DNA of 40,667 bases from Myxococcales bacterium (lineage in GTDB: Bacteria > Myxococcota > Myxococcia > Myxococcales > Myxococcaceae). Numbering within the stretch: the stretch's first letter is position 1; each line of letters starts with the position of its first letter. The notes under the pieces were generated by a model, which saw only the letters and a program-made list of their open reading frames with translations, had not been told where the DNA came from and did not search any database. Shown in pieces: positions 7,946-16,627 of the stretch. Location: assembly GCA_020846875.1 (NCBI GenBank), contig JADLDB010000165.1, positions 1 through 40,667 of the forward strand, read 5' to 3'. Both the position numbers and the translations under genes were made by a program.

Positions 7946-8812
7946 GTGGACCTGCTTGAACCCCGGGAGGGGCGCGTGATCGTCGACGGAACGCTGGGCG
8001 GTGGAGGTCACTCGGAGGCGCTGCTTGCGCGCGGCGCCAGCGTGGTGGGCCTGGACCGCGATCCGTCGGCCCTCGAGGCGGCGTCCACCCGGCTGGCGCG
8101 CTTCGGGCCCCGCTTCCGCCCGGTGCAGGGCCGCTTCGGCGACGTGCTGGCCCTGGTGGACGGCCCGGTGGACGGCTTCCTCCTCGATCTCGGCGTCTCC
8201 AGCCCGCAGCTCGACACCGCCTCGCGCGGCTTCTCTTTTCAGCACGACGGACCGCTGGACATGCGCATGGGGCGGGAAGGAGAGACGGCCGCGGAGCTGA
8301 TCGCCCGCGTGGGTGAGCGAGAGCTGGCGGACTTGATCTACGAATTGGGGGAGGAGCGCTTCTCCCGTCCCATCGCCCGTCTGCTCAAGGCGCGGGCGCC
8401 GAAGCGCACGCACGAGGCGGTGGAGGCGGTCAAGGCGGCGGTGCCGCGCAAGGCCTGGCCCAGAGAGCTCCACGTGGCCACCCGCACCTTCCAGGCCCTG
8501 CGGCTGGCGGTGAACGACGAGCTGGGCGAGCTGGACCGCGCGCTCGCGGCGATCCCCGGGCTGCTCGCCCCCGGTGGCCGGGCCGCGATCATCAGCTTTC
8601 ACTCGCTGGAGGATCGCCGGGTGAAGCAGGCGTTTCGCGCCCTGTGCGGCGAGGCCCCGGACGAGCTGCCGCGCGGGCTGCCGGTGCAGCGCGAGCAGCG
8701 CGCCGACTTTGTGGCCCTGACGAAGAAGCCGGTGATCGCAACCGGCGAAGAGGTGGCGAACAACCCCAGATCCCGCAGCGCGAAGCTGCGGGCCGTGGAG
8801 AAGAAGTCATGA
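7946..8812 (+). CDS. rsmH: 16S rRNA (cytosine1402-N4)-methyltransferase RsmH
   Basis: RsmH (MraW) methylates N4 of C1402 in the 16S rRNA P-site using S-adenosylmethionine. The SAM loop [14 protein letters not shown] starts at residue 14. [27 protein letters not shown] and [15 protein letters not shown] are all family signatures. The annotated GTG 7946 is the first canonical start codon, but the conserved family segment before it ([10 protein letters not shown]) is encoded in frame from about 7919. Between the in-frame stop at 7886 and GTG 7946 there is no ATG, GTG or TTG; ATC 7907 is the only near-cognate candidate. The real N terminus is therefore probably about 13 residues longer. The end overlaps ftsL by an ATGA. 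Confidence 0.95.
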   Translation: MDLLEPREGRVIVDGTLGGGGHSEALLARGASVVGLDRDPSALEAASTRLARFGPRFRPVQGRFGDVLALVDGPVDGFLLDLGVSSPQLDTASRGFSFQHDGPLDMRMGREGETAAELIARVGERELADLIYELGEERFSRPIARLLKARAPKRTHEAVEAVKAAVPRKAWPRELHVATRTFQALRLAVNDELGELDRALAAIPGLLAPGGRAAIISFHSLEDRRVKQAFRALCGEAPDELPRGLPVQREQRADFVALTKKPVIATGEEVANNPRSRSAKLRAVEKKS

Positions 8813-9129
8813 GCGTGGTGGTGGAGGCGAGGAGCCGGGGTGGCCTGTCCCTGTCGGTGATCCTGCTCGAGATCCTCCCGGCGGCGCTGGCGGTGCTGCT
8901 GCTGGCCGGGGTAGGGGTGGTGCACGTCACCGGCCGGGTGATGGTGGTGAAGATGGGGTACGAGCTGTCGCGCCTCGACGCTGCGGGCTCCGCGCTCACC
9001 CGGGAGAACGATCAGCTGCGGCTCGAGCTGGCCACCCTGAGAGGCCCGGTGCGGCTGGAAGGCATCGCCCGCTCGAAGCTTGGCCTCGCTCCACCCGCCG
9101 CCGGCGCGGTGATCCACTTGAAGCAGTGA
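8809..9129 (+). CDS. ftsL: Cell division protein FtsL-like
   Basis: A 106-residue bitopic membrane protein in the ftsL position. It has a short cytoplasmic N terminus, one transmembrane segment at about residues 14-40 and a periplasmic part whose heptad-like Leu pattern (about 50-78, [24 protein letters not shown]) suggests a coiled coil. FtsL works with FtsB and FtsQ to activate FtsW-FtsI at the septum. FtsL sequences diverge strongly, so identification rests on topology, size and location between rsmH and ftsI. ATG 8809 overlaps the rsmH stop (ATGA), and its own stop overlaps the possible GTG of ftsI, indicating translational coupling. Confidence 0.87.
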   Translation: MSVVVEARSRGGLSLSVILLEILPAALAVLLLAGVGVVHVTGRVMVVKMGYELSRLDAAGSALTRENDQLRLELATLRGPVRLEGIARSKLGLAPPAAGAVIHLKQ

Positions 9130-9131
9130 CC

Positions 9132-11159
9132 ATGCGCGACCTGAAGAACATGCAGGTGGTGGAAGGGCCTTCGTCGGGCATGCGCCTGCGCGTCGTCCTC
9201 CTGGGCGCGATCTTCCTGGCGCTCCTGGCTGTGGTGTTCGGCCGCGCGGTGCACCTGCAGGTCCACCAGCAGGAGAAGCTCAAGGCCTTCGCCGAAGATC
9301 AATACGTGCGGGCCGTGGAGATCCCCGCGCGGCGGGGCGACATCTTCGATCGCCGCGGGACGCCGCTGGCCCAGAGCGTGGAGGTGGACTCGGTGTGGGT
9401 CGATCCTTCGCTGCTCGGGGATCGGCCGGCCGCGGCCCGCGCGCTGGGCAAGGCCCTGGGCGTCGATCGCCACGAGCTGCAGGAGAAGCTGGAGAAGGGC
9501 CGGCGCTTCGCGTGGGTGAAGCGGCAGGTGACGCCGGCCGAGGCGGCGAAGGTGAAGGCGCTGGAGCTGCCCGGGGTGGGCTTCTTGCGCGAGCCCCGCC
9601 GCTTCTACCCGCAGCGGGAGCTGGCGGCGCACGTGCTGGGCCTGGTGGGCACCGACGCGCACGGGCTGGACGGGCTGGAGAAGTCCTTCGAGGACGAGCT
9701 GTCCGGCGAGCGCGTCACCCGCGAGGGCTTCCGCGACGCCAAGGGCCGCAAGCTGCTCACCAACGGCGTGGAGGATCCGCAGGCCCGCCAGGGAGCCGCG
9801 CTCACCCTGACCATCGACCGCCAGCTCCAGTACGTCACCGAGAAGGCGCTGGAGAAGGCCGTGGTGGACGCGAAGGCCGTCGCGGGCACCGCGGTGGTGC
9901 TCGATCCCCACACCGGCGAGGTGCTCGCCCTGGCCAACGTGCCGCGCTTCAACCCCAACTCCCCGAGGCACGCGAGCGAGGACGCGCTGCGCAACCGCGC
10001 GGTCACCGACACCTTCGAGCCCGGCTCCACCTTCAAGGCCTTCGTGATCGCCACCGCGCTGGACGAGAAGGTGATCACCGAGAGCTCCGAGTTCGACTGC
10101 GAGCAGGGCCGCCTGGCGATCGGCCGGCACGTGGTGCACGACACCCACCCCTACGGGCTGCTCAAGCCCCGGGGCATCCTCCAGGTGAGCAGCAACATCT
10201 GCGCGGCGAAGGTGGCCCAGAAGCTGGGGCGCGAGCGGCTGGTGGCGGCCTACGAGCGCTTCGGCTTCGGCGAGCGGGCGGGGCTGGGGCTGCCGGGAGA
10301 GGGGAAGGGGGCGCTGCCTTTCCCGAAGGCAGAAATCGCCCTCGCCACCCAGGCCTTCGGCCAGGGCCTCACCGCCACCGCGCTGCAGCTGGCCGCCGGC
10401 TACGGCGCCCTGGGCAACGGGGGAGTGTTGATGCGCCCCTACCTGGTGTCGAAGGTCGTGGATCCCGACGGACTGGTGCTGCTGGAGAACGGCCCCACCC
10501 CGGTGCGCCGGGTGGTGAGCGAGAAGGCGGCCAGGCAGGTGGTGTCGATGCTGGAGAGCGTGGTGGAGCCCGGCGGGACGGCCCCGCGCGCGCGCCTCGA
10601 CGAGTACCGGGTGGCGGGGAAGACGGGGACGGCGCAGAAGGCCGATCCCCTCGCCGGCGGCTACTCGGACAAGCGGATCGCCAGCTTCATCGGCCTGGTG
10701 CCTGCCGAGGCGCCCAAAGCGGTGATCCTGGTGGTGATCGACGAGCCGATGACGGACGTGTACGGCGGCCTGGTGGCGGCGCCCGCCTTCAAGGAGATCG
10801 CCCAGGAGGCGATGCCCCTGCTCGGCGTGCCTCCCTCGCGTCCGGGCGTGGTGGCGGCGCCTGCCCTGCGCGCCCCCCCGGCGAAGCCCGCGAAGTCGGC
10901 GGTGGTGGCGGCAATAGAGCGGCTGGAGCAGCTGGACACCGTCACCGAGTCCCAGGCCGAGGGCGCGGTGCGGGTGCCCGACCTGCGCGGGAAGAGCGGG
11001 CGGGTGGCGGTGAACGCGCTCATGGGCGTGGCGCTGGAGCCGCAGCTGTCGGGATCCGGCCTGGTGGCCAGCCAGCGACCCGCGGCGGGAACTCTCGTAG
11101 ACAGAGGCACGCGCATCTCTCTGCAGTTGGCAGGCCCCTTGCCACTCGGTACCCCCTGA
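9132..11159 (+). CDS. ftsI: Septal peptidoglycan transpeptidase FtsI (PBP3) with C-terminal PASTA domain
   Basis: Class B penicillin-binding protein that crosslinks septal peptidoglycan together with FtsW. Start ATG 9132 gives 675 residues; GTG 9126, overlapping the ftsL stop, is an alternative. Layout: short cytosolic tail, one membrane anchor (about 17-38), a PBP dimer/pedestal region containing RRGDIFDRRG, and a transpeptidase domain with all three active-site motifs: STFK (Ser299), SSN (353-355) and KTGT (497-500). After a Pro/Ala-rich linker, residues about 613-670 form one PASTA domain beginning VRVPDLRG. PASTA domains bind peptidoglycan or beta-lactams; they are usual in Gram-positive PBP2x/SpoVD but are absent from E. 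coli FtsI. Followed by murE after 34 bases. Confidence 0.95.
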   Translation: MRDLKNMQVVEGPSSGMRLRVVLLGAIFLALLAVVFGRAVHLQVHQQEKLKAFAEDQYVRAVEIPARRGDIFDRRGTPLAQSVEVDSVWVDPSLLGDRPAAARALGKALGVDRHELQEKLEKGRRFAWVKRQVTPAEAAKVKALELPGVGFLREPRRFYPQRELAAHVLGLVGTDAHGLDGLEKSFEDELSGERVTREGFRDAKGRKLLTNGVEDPQARQGAALTLTIDRQLQYVTEKALEKAVVDAKAVAGTAVVLDPHTGEVLALANVPRFNPNSPRHASEDALRNRAVTDTFEPGSTFKAFVIATALDEKVITESSEFDCEQGRLAIGRHVVHDTHPYGLLKPRGILQVSSNICAAKVAQKLGRERLVAAYERFGFGERAGLGLPGEGKGALPFPKAEIALATQAFGQGLTATALQLAAGYGALGNGGVLMRPYLVSKVVDPDGLVLLENGPTPVRRVVSEKAARQVVSMLESVVEPGGTAPRARLDEYRVAGKTGTAQKADPLAGGYSDKRIASFIGLVPAEAPKAVILVVIDEPMTDVYGGLVAAPAFKEIAQEAMPLLGVPPSRPGVVAAPALRAPPAKPAKSAVVAAIERLEQLDTVTESQAEGAVRVPDLRGKSGRVAVNALMGVALEPQLSGSGLVASQRPAAGTLVDRGTRISLQLAGPLPLGTP

Positions 11160-11193
11160 CGGCCCGGACACCGCGGCCAGGAAGACACGACTG

Positions 11194-12687
11194 ATGAAGC
11201 TCACGGAGTTGCTCGCGGGAGTGGGAACGGAGCCGGTCGCCTCGGCGAAGGCGAAGGTAGACGTGTCCGCCGTCACCTCTGACTCACGCCAGGTGAAGCC
11301 GGGCGCGCTCTTCGTGGCCGTGCCGGGGACGAAGGCCGACGGCACGCAGTTCGTCCACGACGCGGTGAAGGCGGGGGCGGTGGCGATCGTCGCCGAGAAG
11401 CCGGTGTCGGGCGTGCAGGTCCCCGTCTTCTCCGCGCCCAGCGCGCGCAAGGCGCTGTCGCTCATCGCCGGCAACTTCTACGGCAACCCGGCGCGGGAGC
11501 TGGTGCTGCTGGGCGTCACCGGCACCAACGGCAAGACGACCACCGCCTGGCTGGTGGAGAGCATCTGCCAGGCGGGGATGAGCTCGGTGGGCCTGTTCGG
11601 CACCATCGCGGTGCGCTTCGGTGGAGAGAGTCGGCCGCCCACCCACACCACGCCCGATCCCGTGCAGCTCCACCACACCTTCCGCCAGATGGTGGACGCG
11701 GGCGTGGACACGGTGGTGATGGAGGTGTCCAGCCACGCGCTCGATCAGGACCGGGTGCACGGCCTCACCTTCCGCGCGGCGGGCTTCACCAACCTCTCGC
11801 GCGATCACCTCGACTACCACAAGGACCTGGAGGCCTACTTCCAGGCCAAGCGCCGCCTCTTCACCGAGAACCTCTCGCCGGGCGGGCTGGCGGTGGTGAA
11901 CGGCGACGACACCTACACCAACCGCATCTATAGCGAGATGAAGCAGCTCAAGCGCCAAGCGTGGAAGTTCTCGCGCGCGGGCAACGGCGAGCTGTCGGCC
12001 TCGCAGGTGGAGCTGACGCCGAAGGGCATCGCCGCCACCCTGAAGACGCCGGCGGGGGACATTCCCATCAAGAGCAGCCTGGTGGGCGCGCACAACCTGG
12101 ACAACATTCTCCTGGCGGCGGGGATCGCGCTGGCGGCGGGGGCGAGCCGCCGCGACGTGCAGGACGGGATCGCGCGGGTGACGCGGGTGCCCGGCCGCAT
12201 GGAGCGGGTGTCGGGCCGGGGGATCACCGCGCTCATCGACTACGCGCACACCGACGAGGCGCTGCAGAAGGCGGTGGAGTCGGCGCGGGGCTTCACCAAG
12301 GGCAAGCTGATCGTCGTGTTCGGCTGCGGCGGCGATCGCGACACCGGCAAGCGCCCGCTGATGGGCGAGGCGGCCGCGCAGGCGGATCTGCCCGTCGTCA
12401 CCTCCGACAACCCGCGCAGCGAGGATCCGGACGAAATCATCTCGGACATCCTCCCCGGCCTCGAGAAGTCTGGCCTGCGGCGGATGAGCGCGGCGAAGGC
12501 ACGCACCGGTGAGAAGGGCTACCTGGTGGAGGCCGATCGCGGCGCGGCGATCGCCCTGGCCCTCTCCCTGGCGAAGGAAGGCGACACGGTGCTGATCGCC
12601 GGCAAGGGCCATGAGCCGTACCAGGAGATCGCAGGGAAGCGGGAGCACTTCGACGACGTGGAGGAGGCCCGTAAGGCGCTCGGCTGA
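11194..12687 (+). CDS. murE: UDP-MurNAc-tripeptide synthetase MurE (meso-DAP type)
   Basis: Cytosolic ATP-dependent Mur ligase that adds the third stem-peptide residue to UDP-MurNAc-L-Ala-D-Glu. Length 497 is normal. The P-loop GTNGKTT spans residues 110-116. The N-terminal UDP-binding domain contains SDSRQVKPGALFVA. The specificity motif DNPR (405-408, in DNPRSEDPDEI) marks enzymes that use meso-diaminopimelate rather than lysine, in agreement with a Gram-negative wall. The C-terminal domain ends with GKGHEPYQEI, also characteristic. The start is ATG 11194. murF begins 12 bases after the stop, so the two are almost certainly co-transcribed. Confidence 0.97.
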   Translation: MKLTELLAGVGTEPVASAKAKVDVSAVTSDSRQVKPGALFVAVPGTKADGTQFVHDAVKAGAVAIVAEKPVSGVQVPVFSAPSARKALSLIAGNFYGNPARELVLLGVTGTNGKTTTAWLVESICQAGMSSVGLFGTIAVRFGGESRPPTHTTPDPVQLHHTFRQMVDAGVDTVVMEVSSHALDQDRVHGLTFRAAGFTNLSRDHLDYHKDLEAYFQAKRRLFTENLSPGGLAVVNGDDTYTNRIYSEMKQLKRQAWKFSRAGNGELSASQVELTPKGIAATLKTPAGDIPIKSSLVGAHNLDNILLAAGIALAAGASRRDVQDGIARVTRVPGRMERVSGRGITALIDYAHTDEALQKAVESARGFTKGKLIVVFGCGGDRDTGKRPLMGEAAAQADLPVVTSDNPRSEDPDEIISDILPGLEKSGLRRMSAAKARTGEKGYLVEADRGAAIALALSLAKEGDTVLIAGKGHEPYQEIAGKREHFDDVEEARKALG

Positions 12688-12699
12688 GGACTGGAAGTC

Positions 12700-14100
12700 A
12701 TGGCGATTCGGCTGTCGGATCAACAGGTGGTGCAGGCGACGGGCGCGAACCGGACCCGCCTCGGCGCCCGTGCGTCCTACGAGGCTGTCTGCACCGACAG
12801 CCGGCAGGTGATCCCCGGGTGCCTCTTCGTGGCGCTGGAAGGGGACAAGTTCGACGCCCACGCCTTCGTGCAGCAGGCGGTCGAGGCGGGGGCCGCGGGC
12901 CTGGTGGTGAAGGCCGGGAAGAAGCTCGCGCTGATCGATCCCAACTGTGCGCTCTACGAGGTGCCAGACACCCTGCGCGCCCTGGGCGCCCTCGCCCGCT
13001 TCCACCGGCAGCGCTTCAAGGTGCCCATCGGCGCGGTCACCGGGAGCAACGGCAAGACGACCACCAAGGAGCTGGTGGGGGCGATCCTCGCCACCCGCGG
13101 CCCGGTGCTGAAGACGCAGGGCAACCTGAACAACGAGGTGGGCGTGCCGCTCACCCTGTTCGGCCTGGAGCCCAGGCACGTGGCGGCGATCGTGGAGATG
13201 GGCATGAATCACCCGGGGGAAATCGCTCGGCTCACCGACATTGCCCGGCCGGACGCGGGCCTCATCACCGCGGTGCAGCCGGCGCACCTCGAGGGCTGCG
13301 GCAGCCTCGACGGGGTGGCGAAGGCCAAGGGCGAGCTGTTCCACGGCCTCTTGGCGGAAGGCACGGCGGTGGTGAACCTGGACGACGCGCGGGTGGCCGC
13401 CCAGGCCAGGGGCATCGCCGCGAAGACGCTCACCTTCGGCCGCGCGCCGGACGCGCAGGTGCGCCTGGCGAAGGTGGAGCAGCACGGCCGCGACGGGCTC
13501 GCCATCGGCATCGAGTACCGGGGGAAGGAGTACCCGGTGGCGCTGCGGCTGGTGGGCGATCACAACGCGCTCAACGCCACCGGCGCCTTCGCCCTGACCA
13601 CGGCGCTGGGCTACTCGCCGGAGGAGTGCGTGCGGGGCCTGGAAGCGGCGCAGGCGCACGCGCGGCGCCTGGAAATCGTCGACGCGCCCGAGGGCGTGAC
13701 GGTGGTGGACGACTGCTACAACGCCAACCCGGCATCGATGACCGCGGCGCTGAGCACGCTGACGCAGTTGGCGGCTGAGGGGCGGGCGGTGGCGGTGCTG
13801 GGCGACATGCTGGAGCTCGGGGCAGGCGAGGGGCCCGAGCACGCGCGCATGGGCGTCACCGCGTCGGATCACGCGGCGGTGGTGGCCTTCTTCGGCCCGC
13901 GGATGAAGACGGCCCACGCCGAGGCGGCGAAGAAGCTGGGCGGCGACGCGGCGCACTTCGAGGACGTGGCGGCGCTCCTGGCCTGGCTCGGTCTGAAGCT
14001 GCGCCAGGGCGACGTGGTGCTGGTGAAGGCCAGCCGGGGCATGCGGCTGGAGCGCGTGGTGGAGGCGCTCACCGGCCACGCGTCGGGGAAGGGCCACTGA
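12700..14100 (+). CDS. murF: UDP-MurNAc-tripeptide:D-Ala-D-Ala ligase MurF
   Basis: Last cytosolic Mur ligase: it joins the dipeptide D-Ala-D-Ala to UDP-MurNAc-tripeptide using ATP. The 466-residue product has the ATP loop GSNGKTT at 115-121 followed by TKEL, typical of MurF. Further signatures are DSRQVIPGCLFVAL near the N terminus, EMGMNHPGEI in the central domain and VVDDCYNANPASM in the C-terminal domain. ATG 12700 lies 12 bases after murE, and mraY starts 1 base after the murF stop. Its substrate D-Ala-D-Ala requires Ddl, whose gene is not in this window. Confidence 0.97.
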   Translation: MAIRLSDQQVVQATGANRTRLGARASYEAVCTDSRQVIPGCLFVALEGDKFDAHAFVQQAVEAGAAGLVVKAGKKLALIDPNCALYEVPDTLRALGALARFHRQRFKVPIGAVTGSNGKTTTKELVGAILATRGPVLKTQGNLNNEVGVPLTLFGLEPRHVAAIVEMGMNHPGEIARLTDIARPDAGLITAVQPAHLEGCGSLDGVAKAKGELFHGLLAEGTAVVNLDDARVAAQARGIAAKTLTFGRAPDAQVRLAKVEQHGRDGLAIGIEYRGKEYPVALRLVGDHNALNATGAFALTTALGYSPEECVRGLEAAQAHARRLEIVDAPEGVTVVDDCYNANPASMTAALSTLTQLAAEGRAVAVLGDMLELGAGEGPEHARMGVTASDHAAVVAFFGPRMKTAHAEAAKKLGGDAAHFEDVAALLAWLGLKLRQGDVVLVKASRGMRLERVVEALTGHASGKGH

Positions 14101-14101
14101 C

Positions 14102-15268
14102 ATGCTCTACCTCCTCTACGAGTGGCTGAAGGACGGCGACGCGGGGAAGTGGCTCAACTTCCTGCGCTACCCGACGTTCCGGATCATCGCGGGCGGCGTC
14201 TCGTCGCTGCTCATCGGCATGCTGCTGGGGCCGCGGTTGATCGAGCGCCTGCGGATCGCCCAGCACGGCCAGTCCAACGTCCGGGAAGACACGCCCGAGA
14301 CGCACCAGAAGAAGAAGGGCACTCCCACGCTGGGCGGCGGCCTGATCCTCCTCGGCGTCTTCTTCGGCACGCTGCTCTTCGCGGATCTGCACAGCCGCGT
14401 GGTGTGGGTGGCGCTGTTGATGACCGCCGGCTACGGCTTCACCGGCTTCCTCGACGACTGGCTCAAGCTGTCGAAGAGGAACTCCAAGGGGCTGCCCGGC
14501 CGCTTCAAGCTGGTGCTGCAGACGCTGTTCTTCTTGATCGCCGTGTTCGGGATCATGTGCGACTGGTCGGGCGGCGCGCCGCGGCTGTTGATCGAGACGC
14601 GGATCACCATCCCCTTCATCCCTACCCGCCGGCTCAACCCGGACCTGGGCTGGCTGTACGTCTTCTTCGGGTGGATCGTGGTGGTGGGCACCTCGAACGC
14701 GGTGAACCTGACCGACGGGCTGGACGGGCTGGCGATCGCGCCGACGATGATCGCCTCGCTCGTCTTCGTGGTGCTCTGCTACGCCGCGGGCACCACGGTG
14801 GCCATCGCCGACTGGGAGACGGTGAACGGCGTGCGGCAGTTGGTGGGCGTTCCGGTGCACGAGTACCTGGGCATCGCGCGGGTGGAAGGCGGGGCGGAGC
14901 TGGCGGTCTTCTGCGCCTCCATCGTCGGCGCGGGGATCAGCTTCCTCTGGTTCAACGCCTACCCGGCCAGCGTCTTCATGGGCGACGTGGGCAGCCTGGC
15001 CCTGGGCGGCGCGCTGGGCACCGTGGCCATGCTGTCGAAGAACGAGGTGGTGAGCGCGATCATCCACGGGGTCTTCCTGGCCGAGATCCTCTCGGTGATG
15101 ATCCAGGTGGCCAGCTTCAAGCTGACCGGCAAGCGCGTCTTCAAGATGGCGCCTCTGCACCACCACTTCGAGAAGGCCGGCATGAGCGAGACGAAGATCG
15201 TCGTCCGCTTCTGGATCGTCTCCATCCTGCTGGGCGGCGTCGCGCTCGCCTCGCTCAAGCTGAGGTAG
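14102..15268 (+). CDS. mraY: Phospho-MurNAc-pentapeptide translocase MraY
   Basis: Integral membrane enzyme that transfers phospho-MurNAc-pentapeptide from UDP to undecaprenyl phosphate, forming lipid I. The 388-residue sequence is mostly hydrophobic, with about ten membrane segments. Diagnostic segments are THQKKKGTPTLGG, the DDWLKLSKR loop (catalytic DDxxK-type pattern), NLTDGLDGLA and GDVGSLALG, followed by MAPLHHHFE near the C terminus. It is slightly longer than the usual 360 residues; the extra length lies in the loop around ADWETVNGVRQLVG. ATG 14102 is 1 base past the murF stop. murD follows after 6 bases. Confidence 0.97.
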   Translation: MLYLLYEWLKDGDAGKWLNFLRYPTFRIIAGGVSSLLIGMLLGPRLIERLRIAQHGQSNVREDTPETHQKKKGTPTLGGGLILLGVFFGTLLFADLHSRVVWVALLMTAGYGFTGFLDDWLKLSKRNSKGLPGRFKLVLQTLFFLIAVFGIMCDWSGGAPRLLIETRITIPFIPTRRLNPDLGWLYVFFGWIVVVGTSNAVNLTDGLDGLAIAPTMIASLVFVVLCYAAGTTVAIADWETVNGVRQLVGVPVHEYLGIARVEGGAELAVFCASIVGAGISFLWFNAYPASVFMGDVGSLALGGALGTVAMLSKNEVVSAIIHGVFLAEILSVMIQVASFKLTGKRVFKMAPLHHHFEKAGMSETKIVVRFWIVSILLGGVALASLKLR

Positions 15269-15274
15269 CCCACC

Positions 15275-16627
15275 GTGTTCCACGGAAAGACCTTCGTCGT
15301 CATCGGGCTGGGCAAGAGCGGGGTGGGCGCCGCGAAGCTGCTCCTCAACCGCGGGGCCAGGGTGCTGGCGCTCGACGAGAAGGCCGACGCGAAGGCGCCC
15401 TTCGAGCACCCGAACCTGACGCTCAGAGCTGGCCCGTTGCCAGCGCGCTTCTGGGAAGGCGCAGAGGCGGTGGTGGTGAGCCCGGGCGTGCCCCTCTCGA
15501 AGAGCGAAATCCAGGCGGCGAAGGCCGCCGGCGCGCAGGTGTACGGAGAAATCGAGCTGGCGTGGCGCTGCCTGCCGAAGGGGGCCGGCCCTGTCCTCGG
15601 CGTCACCGGCACCAACGGCAAGAGCACCACCACCGCGCTGCTGGGCGAGCTCGTCAAGCAGCACGCGCCCAACACCTTCGTGGGCGGCAACCTGGGCACG
15701 GCCCTCACCCTGGCCTACGAGGATCCGCAGCGCGCGCCGTACGACTTCCACGTGGTGGAGCTGTCGTCCTTCCAGCTGGAGGGGATGGTGCAGGCCCAGG
15801 TGAAGGGCGCGGCGCTGCTCAACCTGCAGCCCGATCACCTCGATCGCTACGCCACCCCTGAGGACTACGGGAAGGCCAAGGCGCGGATCTTCGCGGAGCA
15901 GCCGAAGGACGGCTTCGCGGTGGTGAACGGCGACGATCCCAACGTGGTGGCGCTGTCCCGCGAGGCGCACGTGCCCGTGTACGCCTTCACCCTCGACGCG
16001 CAGCGCACCAGCGCGGGCTTCAAGGGCATGGCGGTGGGGGGGCCGGCCAAGTTCCTCCTGATGTTCGCGGGCAACGACGTCTTCAAGCTGCGCAACCGGG
16101 CGCTGCGGGGCACCCACAACGTACAGAACGCGATGGCCGCGGCGATGCTGGCCCGCCTCGCCGGCATTCCGTCCGAGGCCATCCAGAAGGGGTTGGACGT
16201 CTTCCCCGGGCTGCCGCACCGGCTGGAGTCGATCCGCGAGGTGAACGGCGTCGAGTACGTCAACGACTCCAAGGCCACCAACGTGGACAGCGCGCTGGTG
16301 GCGCTCAAGGCCTTCCCCGGCAACGTGTGGTTGATCGCCGGAGGGAAGGGGAAGGGCGCCCCGTACGCCCCGCTGGTGGAGGCGGCGCGCGGCGTGGTGA
16401 AGGGGGTGCTGACCCTCGGCCAGGACGCGCCGGCGATCGCCGAGGCCTTCACTGGCGTGTGTCCGGTGCACGCCTGCCAGACGCTGGAGGCGGCGGTCAG
16501 CAAGGCCCACGGCCTGGCGACGAAGGGCGACGTGGTGCTGCTCTCGCCCGCCTGCGCGTCCTACGACCAGTTCCGGCACTTCGAGCATCGCGGCGACACC
16601 TTCAAGACCCTGGTGAGGCAACTGTGA
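15275..16627 (+). CDS. murD: UDP-MurNAc-L-Ala:D-Glu ligase MurD
   Basis: Cytosolic ATP-dependent ligase that adds D-Glu to UDP-MurNAc-L-Ala. The GTG start at 15275 yields MFHGKTFVVIGLGKSG, the usual nucleotide-fold N terminus, and a 450-residue product of normal length. The ATP loop GTNGKST is at 112-118. The sequences LNLQPDHLDRY and RLESIREVNGVEYVNDSKATN identify MurD among the Mur ligases. Its TGA stop overlaps the GTG start of ftsW in a GTGA, so ftsW translation is probably coupled to it. Confidence 0.97.
   Translation: MFHGKTFVVIGLGKSGVGAAKLLLNRGARVLALDEKADAKAPFEHPNLTLRAGPLPARFWEGAEAVVVSPGVPLSKSEIQAAKAAGAQVYGEIELAWRCLPKGAGPVLGVTGTNGKSTTTALLGELVKQHAPNTFVGGNLGTALTLAYEDPQRAPYDFHVVELSSFQLEGMVQAQVKGAALLNLQPDHLDRYATPEDYGKAKARIFAEQPKDGFAVVNGDDPNVVALSREAHVPVYAFTLDAQRTSAGFKGMAVGGPAKFLLMFAGNDVFKLRNRALRGTHNVQNAMAAAMLARLAGIPSEAIQKGLDVFPGLPHRLESIREVNGVEYVNDSKATNVDSALVALKAFPGNVWLIAGGKGKGAPYAPLVEAARGVVKGVLTLGQDAPAIAEAFTGVCPVHACQTLEAAVSKAHGLATKGDVVLLSPACASYDQFRHFEHRGDTFKTLVRQL

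Noticed and set aside
11284-14103. Minus-strand open frame of about 939 codons opposite murE and murF
   Set aside because: Antisense shadow. The plus-strand frame contains all the Mur ligase motifs, and the minus translation is Arg/His-rich without features.
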